Shown here: piece after piece, positions 24,922 to 33,992 of the stretch | Layout: each line of letters begins with the position of its first letter | How positions within the stretch are numbered: position 1 is the stretch's first letter | From: a virus | Virus record (IMG/VR): IMGVR_UViG_3300044633_000899 | Span: 87,306-151,305 of that record | Length of the DNA stretch: 64,000 bases | Direction: 5' to 3' (one strand) | Made by a program: the position numbers and the translations under genes | Notes under the pieces: generated by a model | What the model was told of the DNA's origin: nothing | Seen by the model: only the letters and a program-made list of their open reading frames with translations | Databases searched by the model: none

Positions 24922-25287
24922 ATGAAATTTATTATATCAGAATCTCAATATGAAAGATTATTTGGTGAACTTCCACTTTCTCTTAAAAGAAGGATAACTC
25001 GGAGTGACCTAGAATTTTTGGATGGTGAGTTGGTCTATTATATTGCAAATACCCGGCCTATGAATAAATTTGAAGACTTCTTAGAACATGTCATCAATAA
25101 CCTTCTATATGAATTTATTATGAATATTAAAAGTGATGAGATTGATGTTGATGAGGATGATGAATACATTGAGACCAGCCGAGATAAAGTTATGGGTGTA
25201 TATTGGCAAATAAAACCATTTCTTGAAAAAAGATATAATGATTGGATACATAGGGCTTGGGAAAAAAAGAAAAGTCTATTTTTATAA
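24922..25287 (+). CDS. MKFIISE-leader protein, 121 aa
   Basis: Leader MKFIISESQYERLFGE of the MKIIITE type. The body is acidic in the middle (DEIDVDEDDEYIE) and ends in an amphipathic basic helix. Unknown function. A CATATATTTATTT box precedes the start. Confidence 0.7.
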   Translation: MKFIISESQYERLFGELPLSLKRRITRSDLEFLDGELVYYIANTRPMNKFEDFLEHVINNLLYEFIMNIKSDEIDVDEDDEYIETSRDKVMGVYWQIKPFLEKRYNDWIHRAWEKKKSLFL

Positions 25288-25288
25288 A

Positions 25289-25354
25289 ATTCTTCCTTTC
25301 TGATTGGACGTTTTAACAAAAAAAATATGTTATATATTTATATATAAAACCAGT
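25289..25354 (+). repeat. Leader repeat TTCTTCCTTTCTGATTGG, copy 2
   Basis: ATTCTTCCTTTCTGATTGG, then ACGTTTTAAC, an A run, ATATG and TATATATTTATATATAAA. Nearly the whole block is repeated at 27516-27588. Confidence 0.8.
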
Positions 25355-27136
25355 ATGAAAAAAATAATTAGATTAACAGAATTGGATTTGGTATCAACGA
25401 TAAATAAAATTATCACTGAACATAAATTTATTACTGAAATAGGTGATTTACAATCACCATATGAAAAATTAATGACTTGCAAATTCACATCTGATGGTAA
25501 ACATGTTGTTTATGAAGGTAAAGCATACTCAACAATAAATGGGAACGAAGTCTTAATTAATGAAAATTGGAGTTTGAGTGATATATTACATACTGGTGCG
25601 GATCTTTTATCTGCTGGTATGGATTTTGTAATCCCAGGTTCTGGTGCTGTTATTGATGTTTTAAATGCACTTAGTTATATTATTGAAGCACAATTTAAAT
25701 CTGAAAAAGAAAGAGATTCACTATATATTATGGCGGCAATAACATTCGCTTTTGTTATATTGCCTGGACCATTACAAGCAATTGCAATACCACTTAAACG
25801 AGCAGTTAAGACTGGTGTTGGTTTGGCGTCAAAAATTGTTGTTAAGGGTTTAAAAATTGTTGGTGGAATTTTGGATACAATATTACTTAAATTACCAAGT
25901 AAAATAAAATCTGCATTACAATCAACTTTGGCAAAAAAGATTCTCGGTAGATTTAGAGGTAAAATTACTGGATTTATTGATAAGTTTACATCAAGGATTA
26001 AACAAATATTATCAACAATTACAGGTAAAACCGGTAAGAAGGGTGTTGAAAATTCAGTAAATGTTAGTTCCGATCAATTTAAAAAAATGTTTGATATTGA
26101 TAGAACTCTTGGTAAATATGGTTTCAAGGAAACTCCTGAAACAATAAACGCAACATTAAAAAATGTTAACTTTACCAAAGATGGAATAAAAGTTGTTAAT
26201 AAAACAACACACAGTCAAGGTCAAGAAGCGTTTTCGGCGGTATTACCTAATAATGTGAGAATGATATTTTATAATAGTAGTAAAGGCTGGATTCCAATAA
26301 AAGGATATAATGGAAAAAAAGCAATACAAATGACAGATATAGACTCAAAGTATGTTAAAGATTTAATATCGGTTTTGAACCGTGAGGGACTGAGTGGGTT
26401 AGGTAAACAAGTTGGTAAACAAGTTGGTAAAAATACCATTACTCCTGTTGCGATACAAGCAGCAAAAAACTTTTTTAGTAGAATACCAAAAATTTCACAA
26501 GGAGCAAAAGTTTTAAGAAAAGCGGGCTTTGCTAAAGGTTATACGTATAAATATATGGGTCCTAAAGGTCCTTTAAAGGGAACAATTTCGGAAATAACGG
26601 ACAGTGGCGTTAAGATATTATTTGAGAAAAACGGTAGGAAATTCACAACAATGGTTCCTGTTGAAACCTTCATTAATAAGGCTGTGGGTGCACCTTGGTT
26701 GAGAAGAGGGTGGGGAGTAACAGTTCCGTTGTTTGTTAAAAGATTTAGTGATATGTTATTAGCTGACGGATCAAATATTGATTATAATAAGTTAGATTCT
26801 ATTCCAGATTTAGATCCCAAACAAACATCATCAGAAACAGAAACTTTTTTACAAGGTGAAGTTGCGGAGTATGAAGGTGAAAGTGATTACACAGTAAATA
26901 CAAACGTCCAAAATATCCAAAACGCATTACTAGCATTAGGATATCAATTACCTAATGCAGGTGCTGATGGTAAATTTGGTCCAGAAACAAAAACTGCTTT
27001 AGAGAAATTCCAAAAGGATAATGGTTTAACAACATCCGTAGGAAAAATGGATAGATTAACAACTAAAAAATTGGCGGAAAAATTAAAGGGTAAAAACCTT
27101 GAACCCGATTTACAAAATAATTTAAACAAAATGTAA
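25355..27136 (+). CDS. LTESDL-leader internal-virion-like protein with peptidoglycan-binding domain, 593 aa
   Basis: ATG 25355 opens MKKIIRLTELDLVSTINK ending IITE. A glycine/hydrophobic region follows (about 70-180, including DFVIPGSGAVIDVLNALSYI and MAAITFAFVILPGPLQAIAI), long enough to span membranes. The middle is basic. Near the C-terminus (about 525-580) is a PG_binding_1-like repeat: VQNIQNALLALGYQLPNAGA, FGPETKTALEKFQKDNG. A packaged protein with both membrane-active and cell-wall-binding parts suits a DNA-ejection role like the inner proteins of N4, T7 or phiKZ; this is inference from architecture. The start at 25304 is rejected because it reads through the promoter. Confidence 0.75.
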   Translation: MKKIIRLTELDLVSTINKIITEHKFITEIGDLQSPYEKLMTCKFTSDGKHVVYEGKAYSTINGNEVLINENWSLSDILHTGADLLSAGMDFVIPGSGAVIDVLNALSYIIEAQFKSEKERDSLYIMAAITFAFVILPGPLQAIAIPLKRAVKTGVGLASKIVVKGLKIVGGILDTILLKLPSKIKSALQSTLAKKILGRFRGKITGFIDKFTSRIKQILSTITGKTGKKGVENSVNVSSDQFKKMFDIDRTLGKYGFKETPETINATLKNVNFTKDGIKVVNKTTHSQGQEAFSAVLPNNVRMIFYNSSKGWIPIKGYNGKKAIQMTDIDSKYVKDLISVLNREGLSGLGKQVGKQVGKNTITPVAIQAAKNFFSRIPKISQGAKVLRKAGFAKGYTYKYMGPKGPLKGTISEITDSGVKILFEKNGRKFTTMVPVETFINKAVGAPWLRRGWGVTVPLFVKRFSDMLLADGSNIDYNKLDSIPDLDPKQTSSETETFLQGEVAEYEGESDYTVNTNVQNIQNALLALGYQLPNAGADGKFGPETKTALEKFQKDNGLTTSVGKMDRLTTKKLAEKLKGKNLEPDLQNNLNKM

Positions 27137-27144
27137 ATACCAAC

Positions 27145-27170
27145 CACACCTCATCAAGTGGGGTTTTTTA
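27145..27170 (+). terminator. Rho-independent terminator
   Basis: ACCACACCTCATCAAGTGGGGT: CCAC(A)C pairs with GTGGGG and is followed by six T. Confidence 0.7.
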
Positions 27171-27199
27171 TTTTGTAATTTTTTCATATATTTATTACA

Positions 27200-27514
27200 A
27201 TGAAAAATATAAACCAATTATTTCGTAGAAACCCCGGACTACTTGATGAACCTGAAGTAAAACAATTAATTGAATACACCCAGGATCTTGAAGGTCAAGT
27301 TATGGAAAATAAAGTTGATGATGATTATAACAAAGAACATATGTTAAAATCAATGTTATCAGATATTCTATTAAGTTGTAGAGAATATGAAGAGAATAAA
27401 CTTCTACAAGACCGTTACCCAGATTTATATAAGAATCTTGATCCAGACACTTTGGTTAAGAACTTAATGGTTTATATTTTGGATATGAACCGTAAAAATA
27501 ATTTAAAACTATGA
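27200..27514 (+). CDS. Hypothetical protein, 104 aa
   Basis: Starts MKNINQLFRRNPGLLDEPE, helical and acidic throughout, with a Cys-containing SMLSDILLSCREYEE segment. A CATATATTTATTA box precedes it. It may be a distant RR-family member, but the match is weak. Confidence 0.65.
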   Translation: MKNINQLFRRNPGLLDEPEVKQLIEYTQDLEGQVMENKVDDDYNKEHMLKSMLSDILLSCREYEENKLLQDRYPDLYKNLDPDTLVKNLMVYILDMNRKNNLKL

Positions 27515-27515
27515 A

Positions 27516-27588
27516 AAAAATTCTTCCTTTCTGATTGGACGTTTTAACAAAAAAAATATGTTATATATATTTATATATAAACATCAAT
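27516..27588 (+). repeat. Leader repeat TTCTTCCTTTCTGATTGG, copy 3
   Basis: Copy nearly identical to 25289-25354, including the ATATATTTATATATAAAC box. Confidence 0.8.
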
Positions 27589-27819
27589 ATGAAAAGAATA
27601 ATAAAACTAACAGAGTCTGATGTAACAAGAATTGTTAACAAAATTATAACCGAATCTGAAACAACAGAAATGATGGCACACACTCAAAAATCGTTAAGAC
27701 ATGAGGCCGTTTTTTTATTAAAAAATTTAGGGTTAAAAACTGAAGATGAAACCGTCAGTGATGTTACAGATATAATTAAATTCATAATACAAAAATATGG
27801 TGGTAAGGTTTTAGATTAA
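27589..27819 (+). CDS. LTESDV-leader small protein, 76 aa
   Basis: ATG 27589 opens MKRIIKLTESDVTRIVNK with IITE, then about 55 residues of helical mature part. Unknown function. The start at 27535 is rejected because the promoter lies inside that extension. Confidence 0.7.
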   Translation: MKRIIKLTESDVTRIVNKIITESETTEMMAHTQKSLRHEAVFLLKNLGLKTEDETVSDVTDIIKFIIQKYGGKVLD

Positions 27820-27859
27820 TTACCATTTCCTTTTTTTATAATATGTTTATATATAAATT

Positions 27860-28039
27860 ATGGATAATCAAGAAAAAGCACAAAAGTATAATCAACTTAT
27901 GTATGTTTATACAAAAATACAAAACCAAATTTCATCAATTAAAGGTGAATCATTAGAGTTAAACAATGTACAACTCAGAGAAATTAGTTTATTGGAAAAT
28001 AAACTAAGAACCATAATGGAAGAAGCATCACGTTTATAA
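27860..28039 (+). CDS. Short coiled-coil protein, 59 aa
   Basis: ATG 27860 to TAA 28037-28039. The product (MDNQEKAQKYNQLMYVY, later LREISLLENKLRTIMEE) has regular heptad-like spacing of Leu/Ile and is likely a coiled coil. A TATTTATATAT-like box precedes it and a terminator follows, supporting a real single-gene unit. Confidence 0.65.
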   Translation: MDNQEKAQKYNQLMYVYTKIQNQISSIKGESLELNNVQLREISLLENKLRTIMEEASRL

Positions 28040-28044
28040 TTAAA

Positions 28045-28076
28045 GAACTCACAATTAATTTGTGAGTTTTTTTGTT
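28045..28076 (+). terminator. Rho-independent terminator
   Basis: AACTCACAATTAATTTGTGAGTT is a near-perfect inverted repeat followed by a T run. Confidence 0.85.
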
Positions 28077-28094
28077 TAATAACTATTTATGTTT

Positions 28095-28394
28095 ATGGCA
28101 AAAGAACTTATTAGACGACATAGACAAATTAAAGATGAACTCATTTTTTTATTATCTGATAATGGACTTGTCTCGTCGTTTAATTTGGGTGATAGAGACG
28201 CTATGACTGATTTTAGGTATATTATGTCAAACATTGTTGCAAGTAAAATTGTGTCCATTGAATTTCCAGATAATTCAAATTTACCTGGTAATTATGTTAT
28301 GCTTAGAAATCAAATCGCAAATTATATTAGGAATGAATTTTATGATGAACTTAATTCAACGTTTAAAAAAACAAAATTCCAATCTGATAATTAA
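28095..28394 (+). CDS. RR-family small protein, 99 aa
   Basis: Starts MAKELIRRHRQIKDELIF; the LIRR motif and the terminal helix NYIRNEFYDELNSTF align with the RR-family at 15250 and 15602. ACTATTTATG lies directly before the start. ATG 28089 is an alternative start two codons earlier. It converges on the minus-strand gene, overlapping by 4 bp. Confidence 0.65.
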   Translation: MAKELIRRHRQIKDELIFLLSDNGLVSSFNLGDRDAMTDFRYIMSNIVASKIVSIEFPDNSNLPGNYVMLRNQIANYIRNEFYDELNSTFKKTKFQSDN

Positions 28395-29155
28395 TTAATA
28401 TTAAGTTCTTTTATCTTATCAAGATCAACAACTGGAATCCATTTGGAAATACCAAGTGTTGGTGAATCTTTATCTTCAGCCCATTTTAAGTAAAATTCAA
28501 AATTACTACTTTCTCTAAAATCTTCTTCATCCCAAAGATCAAATTTTGAGTAACGCATATTAGGGTTAATTGTTTTATAATATCTATCCATAAAATCTCT
28601 CAAATCATAGTCAAGTTTATTTATTTCATCATAAAAAACTGAATCGGTATATGTAAATAAATAATGATTTTTATCATTCAACAAATCTAATAGATGGTCT
28701 TTATGTTGATAATCACTATCATAATGTGTGTTTGTAAATTTATAAAATTTATATAAATCAAAAACAATATCAAAACTTAATAAAGTACCATATTTTTTTA
28801 ATGACTCAAGTTTTGGTATAATATCAATAATAAACGGATAACGACCTTTTAATGTTTTAAATAACATATAAAACCCAATATCCTTTTTTTCCTTCGGCAT
28901 TTTGTCGTAAGTAGATTCGTTAATGGTTTCTGAAACGTCATCATCAATATCCATATCACCAATTAATACCACATTTGATTTTAAATTATCTTTCCAGTTA
29001 TTAAAGTCGTCTTCAGATTTAAACTCTTTAATTATTGATTTATAAAATTCACCATTCTCATCTTGAACCTTTAGTGCTAACCCTTTTTTTATGTTTGTAG
29101 ATTCTTTTAACATTATTCGTGTCATTTGATCTTCAGTAATAAGGTATTTTTTCAT
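28391..29155 (-). CDS. MKKYLITE-leader protein, 254 aa
   Basis: Leader MKKYLITEDQMTRIMLKES, related to MKKFLITEEEKSRILGMHK at 51881. The body is acidic, unrecognised and probably alpha/beta. On the minus strand a GATATTTATTTATAAAG box precedes the start. It shows that the leader family is also encoded on the other strand. Confidence 0.7.
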   Translation of the reverse strand: MKKYLITEDQMTRIMLKESTNIKKGLALKVQDENGEFYKSIIKEFKSEDDFNNWKDNLKSNVVLIGDMDIDDDVSETINESTYDKMPKEKKDIGFYMLFKTLKGRYPFIIDIIPKLESLKKYGTLLSFDIVFDLYKFYKFTNTHYDSDYQHKDHLLDLLNDKNHYLFTYTDSVFYDEINKLDYDLRDFMDRYYKTINPNMRYSKFDLWDEEDFRESSNFEFYLKWAEDKDSPTLGISKWIPVVDLDKIKELNIN

Positions 29156-29215
29156 TTTTTATTTCTTTATAAATAAATATCAATAAATTATGTTATGTAA
29201 ATATATTTATAGGAT

Positions 29216-29509
29216 ATGACTAAAGAAGAATTAAAACGATTAAGACGTATTCACGAGGTTAGAGACACAATTGAATTTCAGATGGAAATTCAGGATCCTT
29301 GTAATTTTGAGGATGGTGATGAGTATGCTGACTTTTGTATTGGTGAGGGTATTAGTTTTTTTTATGGTGATGAAGGTTACGAAAGAACTGATGATACTTT
29401 TAATGACGAAACTGAAGACTATCTACGTGATTATATAACCGAGATGATGTATGCCGAATACTTTGATGAATTGGTTACACTTTGGGATGAAAATAATGAT
29501 GAGTGTTAA
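29216..29509 (+). CDS. RR-family acidic small protein, 97 aa
   Basis: Starts MTKEELKRLRRIHEVRD; the C-terminal DYITEMMYAEYFDELVTLW matches the end of the other RR-family members (ITEELSEYCESYF). Very acidic middle. An ATATATTTATAGG box precedes it and its stop overlaps the next ATG (TAATG). Confidence 0.65.
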   Translation: MTKEELKRLRRIHEVRDTIEFQMEIQDPCNFEDGDEYADFCIGEGISFFYGDEGYERTDDTFNDETEDYLRDYITEMMYAEYFDELVTLWDENNDEC

Positions 29510-29934
29510 TGAAAATAATAATAACTGAAAACCAGTATAATATAATTAAAGAAAATATTTCTTTAAAGAAAAAACTACTTAACGTGGTTAAAGAGTATGG
29601 GTTTGATACGGGTATTATTATCACTAGATCAGCCGATAAATTAAAGGAGTTAGCATTTAACAATGATCCGATGGAGTTTTTAAATATATATAACGATTTA
29701 AAGTCCGTTCAAAGTAAAGAGAGTTCAGATTGGGTTTTATTTTCAAATAAGAAAGATGAAAAATTTATCTTTTACTCAGTGTCAAAAAATATCGCGTATA
29801 TTGATTATATTAAAATCTGGTCAATCTTGGAGGACGAATTTAAATTAACTTACATTGAAACTGAAGACTTGACGCAAAAATGGTTATCAACCACTTACGG
29901 ATTAACTGGTGTTAAAACAGCACAAATAACATAA
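29509..29934 (+). CDS. MKIIITE-leader VGG-family protein, 141 aa
   Basis: ATG 29509 overlaps the preceding stop. Leader MKIIITENQYNIIKEN, body with EYGFDTGIIITRSADKLKEL in place of VGGxxNLxKI and NDPMEFLNIYNDLKSVQ aligned with YENYLKLFDNLKMTE of the 56847 protein. A diverged member of the VGG family. Confidence 0.7.
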   Translation: MKIIITENQYNIIKENISLKKKLLNVVKEYGFDTGIIITRSADKLKELAFNNDPMEFLNIYNDLKSVQSKESSDWVLFSNKKDEKFIFYSVSKNIAYIDYIKIWSILEDEFKLTYIETEDLTQKWLSTTYGLTGVKTAQIT

Positions 29935-29940
29935 TAAGAT

Positions 29941-30483
29941 ATGAAAAAAACTATTAAATTAACAGAATCTGAATTAAAAACTGTAATAACAAAAATTATT
30001 GAGCAGGCCGCTGGTTATGATGATTTCCAGGTAATGAATCACCACGGAAGAATATCATTGAGAGTGTTAATAACGACTTTGTCTGATTTATTAAGTGTCT
30101 TCAGATCAATTATGAATATCATTGATTCTGAATCACTTGAATATAATACAATTGTAGGTCTATTATATAAAGCAATTGGCATTATAACAGACATTAATAG
30201 TGTTATGGGTGTTGTCTTTAAAGATTTCACTGATAGAGATGTTGTTAGAAAGGGAAAACTATTGGGTAGAGCACTAGAATCTTATCAGGAAAAACTAATT
30301 ACGTTTATGGATATGGGTGAAGAATTAGTAACTAAAGATATGTTACTAACTAAACTGGTTGAGCTAACAGATATTGTGACAATAAAAACCAAAGAATATG
30401 CTATTGAGTTAACAAATTATCAAAAACGATTTAAATCTAGAATTGATTTTGGTAAAGATGAACCCAAGGGTAGTTTTAACTAA
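29941..30483 (+). CDS. LTESEL-leader protein, 180 aa
   Basis: Leader MKKTIKLTESELKTVITK with IIEQ and Ala-Ala next. The body is all-helical (VLITTLSDLLSVFRSIMNII and repeated amphipathic helices), with no recognised family. Confidence 0.7.
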   Translation: MKKTIKLTESELKTVITKIIEQAAGYDDFQVMNHHGRISLRVLITTLSDLLSVFRSIMNIIDSESLEYNTIVGLLYKAIGIITDINSVMGVVFKDFTDRDVVRKGKLLGRALESYQEKLITFMDMGEELVTKDMLLTKLVELTDIVTIKTKEYAIELTNYQKRFKSRIDFGKDEPKGSFN

Positions 30484-30524
30484 GTTTTTTTTGAATTAGG
30501 GTATATTTATAAAAAAAGAATATT

Positions 30525-31796
30525 ATGGACTTAAAGAAATTATTATTAAGTGAAGGTCAACGTACTAATACAAGAAAAGGTTTGACTAAAAACCTTATGG
30601 AACAGGTTAGTTCTGAATCACAATTTAAATTATCCGAAACAATAACCTTAAAGTCAGCCCAAGCTGCTGGTCAGGATGAATTGAAGTTGTTCAAGGGGGC
30701 TTTGTTCAAAGTAGGAAAAAATAGAATTTTAGTTTCTAATACAAAATACCAAATGGTTAAATCAGATAATGGTAATCCAACAACAGGTACGATAGAAGGA
30801 ACAGTACATTATAATTGTAAAGCTGGTAAATTTTATATACCTGGAAAACAAAATACTTATTATAATAAAAACTATGATAATATAAGACCAGATTTTAAGA
30901 AATTCTGTGCTGTTGCTAAACAAACTAAATCAATTGGTGGTGGTGGTAATAAAGTAAATGATCAAAAATTAAATGATTACCCTTGTGTTACAAAATTATT
31001 AAAAGACGGGAAAGGTAAAGTTTTTGATCAAGAAACGTCAGGTGTAAACCCTATAAAAGACGGTAGTCAATATATTAGTTTTGGTACTTTTCCAAACGAG
31101 ATCAAATTTTTTAACAATGGTCGTTATTACAACGATAAAACCAATAAAGGGGGTGATTATCATTGTGATGGTAATAAAATAATATGGTCTAAAAAACAAA
31201 CAACACCAGAACGTACACCAGGTAGTGGTGGTGCACCAACTACACAATCTCAAACACCAACATTAATTAAACAAATACAAAAAACAATTGGTGTTACAGA
31301 AACTGGTAAACTTACCGATACTGAAATTCAAACAATATATGATAAGTTAAATCCGTCAGAACAACAAGTTCCAACACCTAGTAACACATCAGATAATCAA
31401 GCACTAAAAAAGGCACTTGGTGGTAGTTTGGACGCAAAACCATTTGCGTTTGATTATAAAAAGAAGATGGTTAGTGAAGAAATCAATAGAATTAAAGAAA
31501 TGATGGGTATTGTTTTAAATGAACAAACGACAACACCAACAGAACAACCAGAAAAGACACCAACAAAAAAATTACAAGAATTATTAAATACTAAATTTAG
31601 TGCAGGTTTAACTGTTGATGGTAAAATGGGACCAAAAACGGCTCAAGCGATTATAAATGCGTTAGGTAAAGCAACTGTAACAACACCGACACCAAGTTCC
31701 ACAAATCAAACGTCAAGTGGTACACCAGTAGATACTAAACCAACTGATAATACGTCATTAGGAACTCCTGAACAAGAGACGTTTACAACATTTTAA
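30525..31796 (+). CDS. Leader-bearing peptidoglycan-binding protein, 423 aa
   Basis: The N-terminus MDLKKLLLSEGQRTNTRK leads to NLMEQ near residue 27. A central Cys-containing, Gly/Asn-rich part is followed by a Thr/Pro linker. An internal segment SEEINRIKEMMGIVLNEQ (about 322-339) matches the leader of 9796, and then TPTKKLQELLNTKFSAGLTV, MGPKTAQAIINALGK (about 350-385) is a PG_binding_1-like domain. The tail is Thr/Ser/Pro-rich. The internal leader-like segment before the cell-wall domain suggests processing. A GTATATTTATAAAA box precedes the gene. Confidence 0.75.
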   Translation: MDLKKLLLSEGQRTNTRKGLTKNLMEQVSSESQFKLSETITLKSAQAAGQDELKLFKGALFKVGKNRILVSNTKYQMVKSDNGNPTTGTIEGTVHYNCKAGKFYIPGKQNTYYNKNYDNIRPDFKKFCAVAKQTKSIGGGGNKVNDQKLNDYPCVTKLLKDGKGKVFDQETSGVNPIKDGSQYISFGTFPNEIKFFNNGRYYNDKTNKGGDYHCDGNKIIWSKKQTTPERTPGSGGAPTTQSQTPTLIKQIQKTIGVTETGKLTDTEIQTIYDKLNPSEQQVPTPSNTSDNQALKKALGGSLDAKPFAFDYKKKMVSEEINRIKEMMGIVLNEQTTTPTEQPEKTPTKKLQELLNTKFSAGLTVDGKMGPKTAQAIINALGKATVTTPTPSSTNQTSSGTPVDTKPTDNTSLGTPEQETFTTF

Positions 31797-31798
31797 AA

Positions 31799-31826
31799 AA
31801 TGGGGATTATGAAATCCCCATTACTT
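31799..31826. terminator. Bidirectional terminator
   Basis: AAAATGGGGATTATGAAATCCCCATT lies between convergent genes; the stem TGGGGATT/AATCCCCA can act in both directions. Confidence 0.7.
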
Positions 31827-32232
31827 CTAATTCAAAAATTAACTTCTCACCAGCTAAAGGATGATTTGCATCAATCACAACTGATTCGTCTTTAATTTCC
31901 AAAACTTTAACTAACGCTGGACCTTCAGGACCAAATGTTTGTAAAAGCATACCAACCTCAACATTTTCAGGTACGTTTGTTTTTACAACGTCAAGAATTA
32001 ATTCCTCATTTCTTTCACCATACGCTTCTCTAGGATCAATCTCAACGGTTTTTTTATCACCAACCATCATTCCAATTAGTCCTGTTTCAAAACCAGGGAT
32101 TAATTGTCCTTCACCTAATTTAGCGTTCAAAGGTTCTCTACCTTCTAATAATGAAGAATCAAATACGGATCCGTCAGTTAATTTTCCTGTGTAATTCACA
32201 ACTACACTACTACTTTCTGTTACTTTACTCAT
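31807..32232 (-). CDS. FKBP/SlyD-type peptidyl-prolyl isomerase, 141 aa
   Basis: The FKBP signature VVNYTGKLTDGSVFDSS (about 11-27), GQLIPGFETGLIGMMVGDKK (about 42-61) and the SlyD-type insert-in-flap region (REAYGERNEELI, then YVVxANHPLAG-like VVIDANHPLAGE) are present. This is the short SlyD/FkpB layout without the His-rich tail. It would speed proline isomerisation during folding of phage or host proteins; phage-borne copies are uncommon. Confidence 0.9.
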   Translation of the reverse strand: MSKVTESSSVVVNYTGKLTDGSVFDSSLLEGREPLNAKLGEGQLIPGFETGLIGMMVGDKKTVEIDPREAYGERNEELILDVVKTNVPENVEVGMLLQTFGPEGPALVKVLEIKDESVVIDANHPLAGEKLIFELEVMGIS

Positions 32233-32297
32233 TTTCTTTTGTTTTGTGAAATCATAATTTATTTTTTCTGTGTTGTCAAATATTTATATCAAAAAAA

Positions 32298-32513
32298 ATG
32301 AAATTTGTAAAATACCTCATCATACAATTAATGAACAAGTATGGTTCATTTATATGGTTTGGTACACATTTATCAATGACACAAACAAATTGGCATTACT
32401 TACTAGAAACTTTTTTATGTATTATTGCTAACTTTTTAATTATTTTTTCGTTATACTTACAATATAAAGATGAACAATATGAAAAACTACAAAAAACTAA
32501 CAATTCCCAATGA
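32298..32513 (+). CDS. Small membrane protein, 71 aa
   Basis: One membrane helix (LLETFLCIIANFLIIFSLYL, about 35-54) with a charged tail. It overlaps the following gene by about 35 bp. Unknown family. A ATATTTATATC box precedes it. Confidence 0.6.
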   Translation: MKFVKYLIIQLMNKYGSFIWFGTHLSMTQTNWHYLLETFLCIIANFLIIFSLYLQYKDEQYEKLQKTNNSQ

Positions 32514-33069
32514 ACCAATTTGGGATAGAAAAACACCATTAGCATGGTTAAGACGAAATGTTCACTGGCGGATTAGGTATTTCATCGTCGGTTGTAAGAA
32601 CGTTGTTAGATGGTTTCCAACAATATTTAAAGATAGAAACTGGGATGGTTGGTTTATATATACAATACTACAAAAAAAAATTGAATACCAAAGAGAAGAA
32701 ATAATCTATACGAATAGACACGTTGATGTTGATCGTGATAATCGTGATATGACAATCGTTCTTAATCTACTTGAACGAGTTAAAGAAGACTATTATGGTA
32801 TTGAGTATATTGATTATTATACAAGTAATTACCGTTTTGAACCTATTGAAGGTAAAAAAGAATTATATTCATTAGAAGAAGATTTAATTTCTGAGAGATA
32901 TGATGAATTTTTAAAGAAATACCCATCAACAGTTCGTAAGGTTTTAAAAAAGAAAGGTGATTTAGATAAAAAAATATTATGTCATCACGTTGCACAATAT
33001 AATCAAGAAAAAGCACATAACCTATTATTTAAAATCCTAAATGAACGAATGGAATGGTGGTGGGACTAA
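32479..33069 (+). CDS. Conserved phage hypothetical protein, 196 aa
   Basis: Contains the aromatic segment WFPTIFKDRNWDGWFIYTILQKKI (residues about 40-63, quoted only in parts: DRNWDGWFIYTILQKK), a pattern seen in phage proteins with RxWD..FIY..L..KL. An in-frame ATG at 32470 is an alternative start. The terminal EWWWD abuts the convergent minus-strand gene. Confidence 0.65.
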   Translation: MKNYKKLTIPNEPIWDRKTPLAWLRRNVHWRIRYFIVGCKNVVRWFPTIFKDRNWDGWFIYTILQKKIEYQREEIIYTNRHVDVDRDNRDMTIVLNLLERVKEDYYGIEYIDYYTSNYRFEPIEGKKELYSLEEDLISERYDEFLKKYPSTVRKVLKKKGDLDKKILCHHVAQYNQEKAHNLLFKILNERMEWWWD

Positions 33070-33344
33070 GGTATTAGGTCAAAGGATGAGGAAATTGTTA
33101 GTTGGGTTTTATCCCCAACCACAGACCAAGCACTAACGACTAAAGTTTCTAAACCAATAGGGTATAAATCCACGATGTAATTTGGTTCTGAAACAAATAA
33201 TGTTAAATTAATTGTTGTTGCTTTATTACTTCTAACATAAAACAAATTTGTTATAACAACATATGACCCCTCACCAAACATTTTATGTAGTTCTTTTTTT
33301 AACACGGTGTCAAAGAACAATTGAAGATATTTTTTTCGTACCAT
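33066..33344 (-). CDS. Hypothetical protein, 92 aa
   Basis: Minus-strand frame with no recognised motif (includes FVSEPNYIVDLYPIGLETLV, a pattern of a small beta-rich domain). It converges with the preceding gene, overlapping by 4 bp. Confidence 0.55.
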   Translation of the reverse strand: MVRKKYLQLFFDTVLKKELHKMFGEGSYVVITNLFYVRSNKATTINLTLFVSEPNYIVDLYPIGLETLVVSAWSVVGDKTQLTISSSFDLIP

Positions 33345-33393
33345 TTAATAAAATATAATTGATTTTTAAAACATTTCAAGGTAATATTTATAT

Positions 33394-33990
33394 ATGATGA
33401 AACATACATTAACTATATTATTAATTTTATTTAATTTGTACACATTTGGACAATGTAATGGTACAACGTCTTTTACATTAACACCACAACCAGTGAATAA
33501 CACCTATCAATCAGGTCAAACCGTCACTATGTGTTTTACAATGAATGGCTATACACAAGCAGGGACAAATTGGTTTGAAGGTTTTGACCTTAACTTGGGT
33601 GTTGGTTGGCAAAGTGTGTCACCACAAACAACACCAGCAAACTGTGGTGGTAATAACAGTGGTGGACAATGGGTATGGAGAACCTCCGTGACATCAACGA
33701 CAACACCAATTACAACTGTTGGTCCTGGTTATTTCTTTGATTTAAACAACGATGGTAATCCAGGTAATGATTTTGGTGATTCAGGATCTTGTATTTGGTC
33801 GTTTTGTGTTACATTAGTTGTTGCAAACACTTGTACAACACAAAGTTTATTAATCCAAGTAACACCAGGTTCCGATGGTGTATGGGGAAGTTACAATAGT
33901 TCATCGTGTGATAATGTTACACCAATAAATGTCTTTAACGGAACAATAAACTCGGTACCAATAACACTTGGGCCAATAACACATAATTAA
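33394..33990 (+). CDS. Secreted protein, 198 aa (first gene of exported trio)
   Basis: Signal peptide MMKHTLTILLILFNLYTFGQ, cut after the Bacteroidetes-type FGQ. The mature part is Thr/Gly/Asn/Cys-rich with SGQTVTMCFTMNGYTQAGTN and WSFCVTLVVANTC, resembling Ig-like or cohesin-like domains of Bacteroidetes surface proteins. A strong AATATTTATATATG box overlaps the start. Linked 2 bp downstream to another exported protein. Confidence 0.8.
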   Translation: MMKHTLTILLILFNLYTFGQCNGTTSFTLTPQPVNNTYQSGQTVTMCFTMNGYTQAGTNWFEGFDLNLGVGWQSVSPQTTPANCGGNNSGGQWVWRTSVTSTTTPITTVGPGYFFDLNNDGNPGNDFGDSGSCIWSFCVTLVVANTCTTQSLLIQVTPGSDGVWGSYNSSSCDNVTPINVFNGTINSVPITLGPITHN

Positions 33991-33992
33991 TT

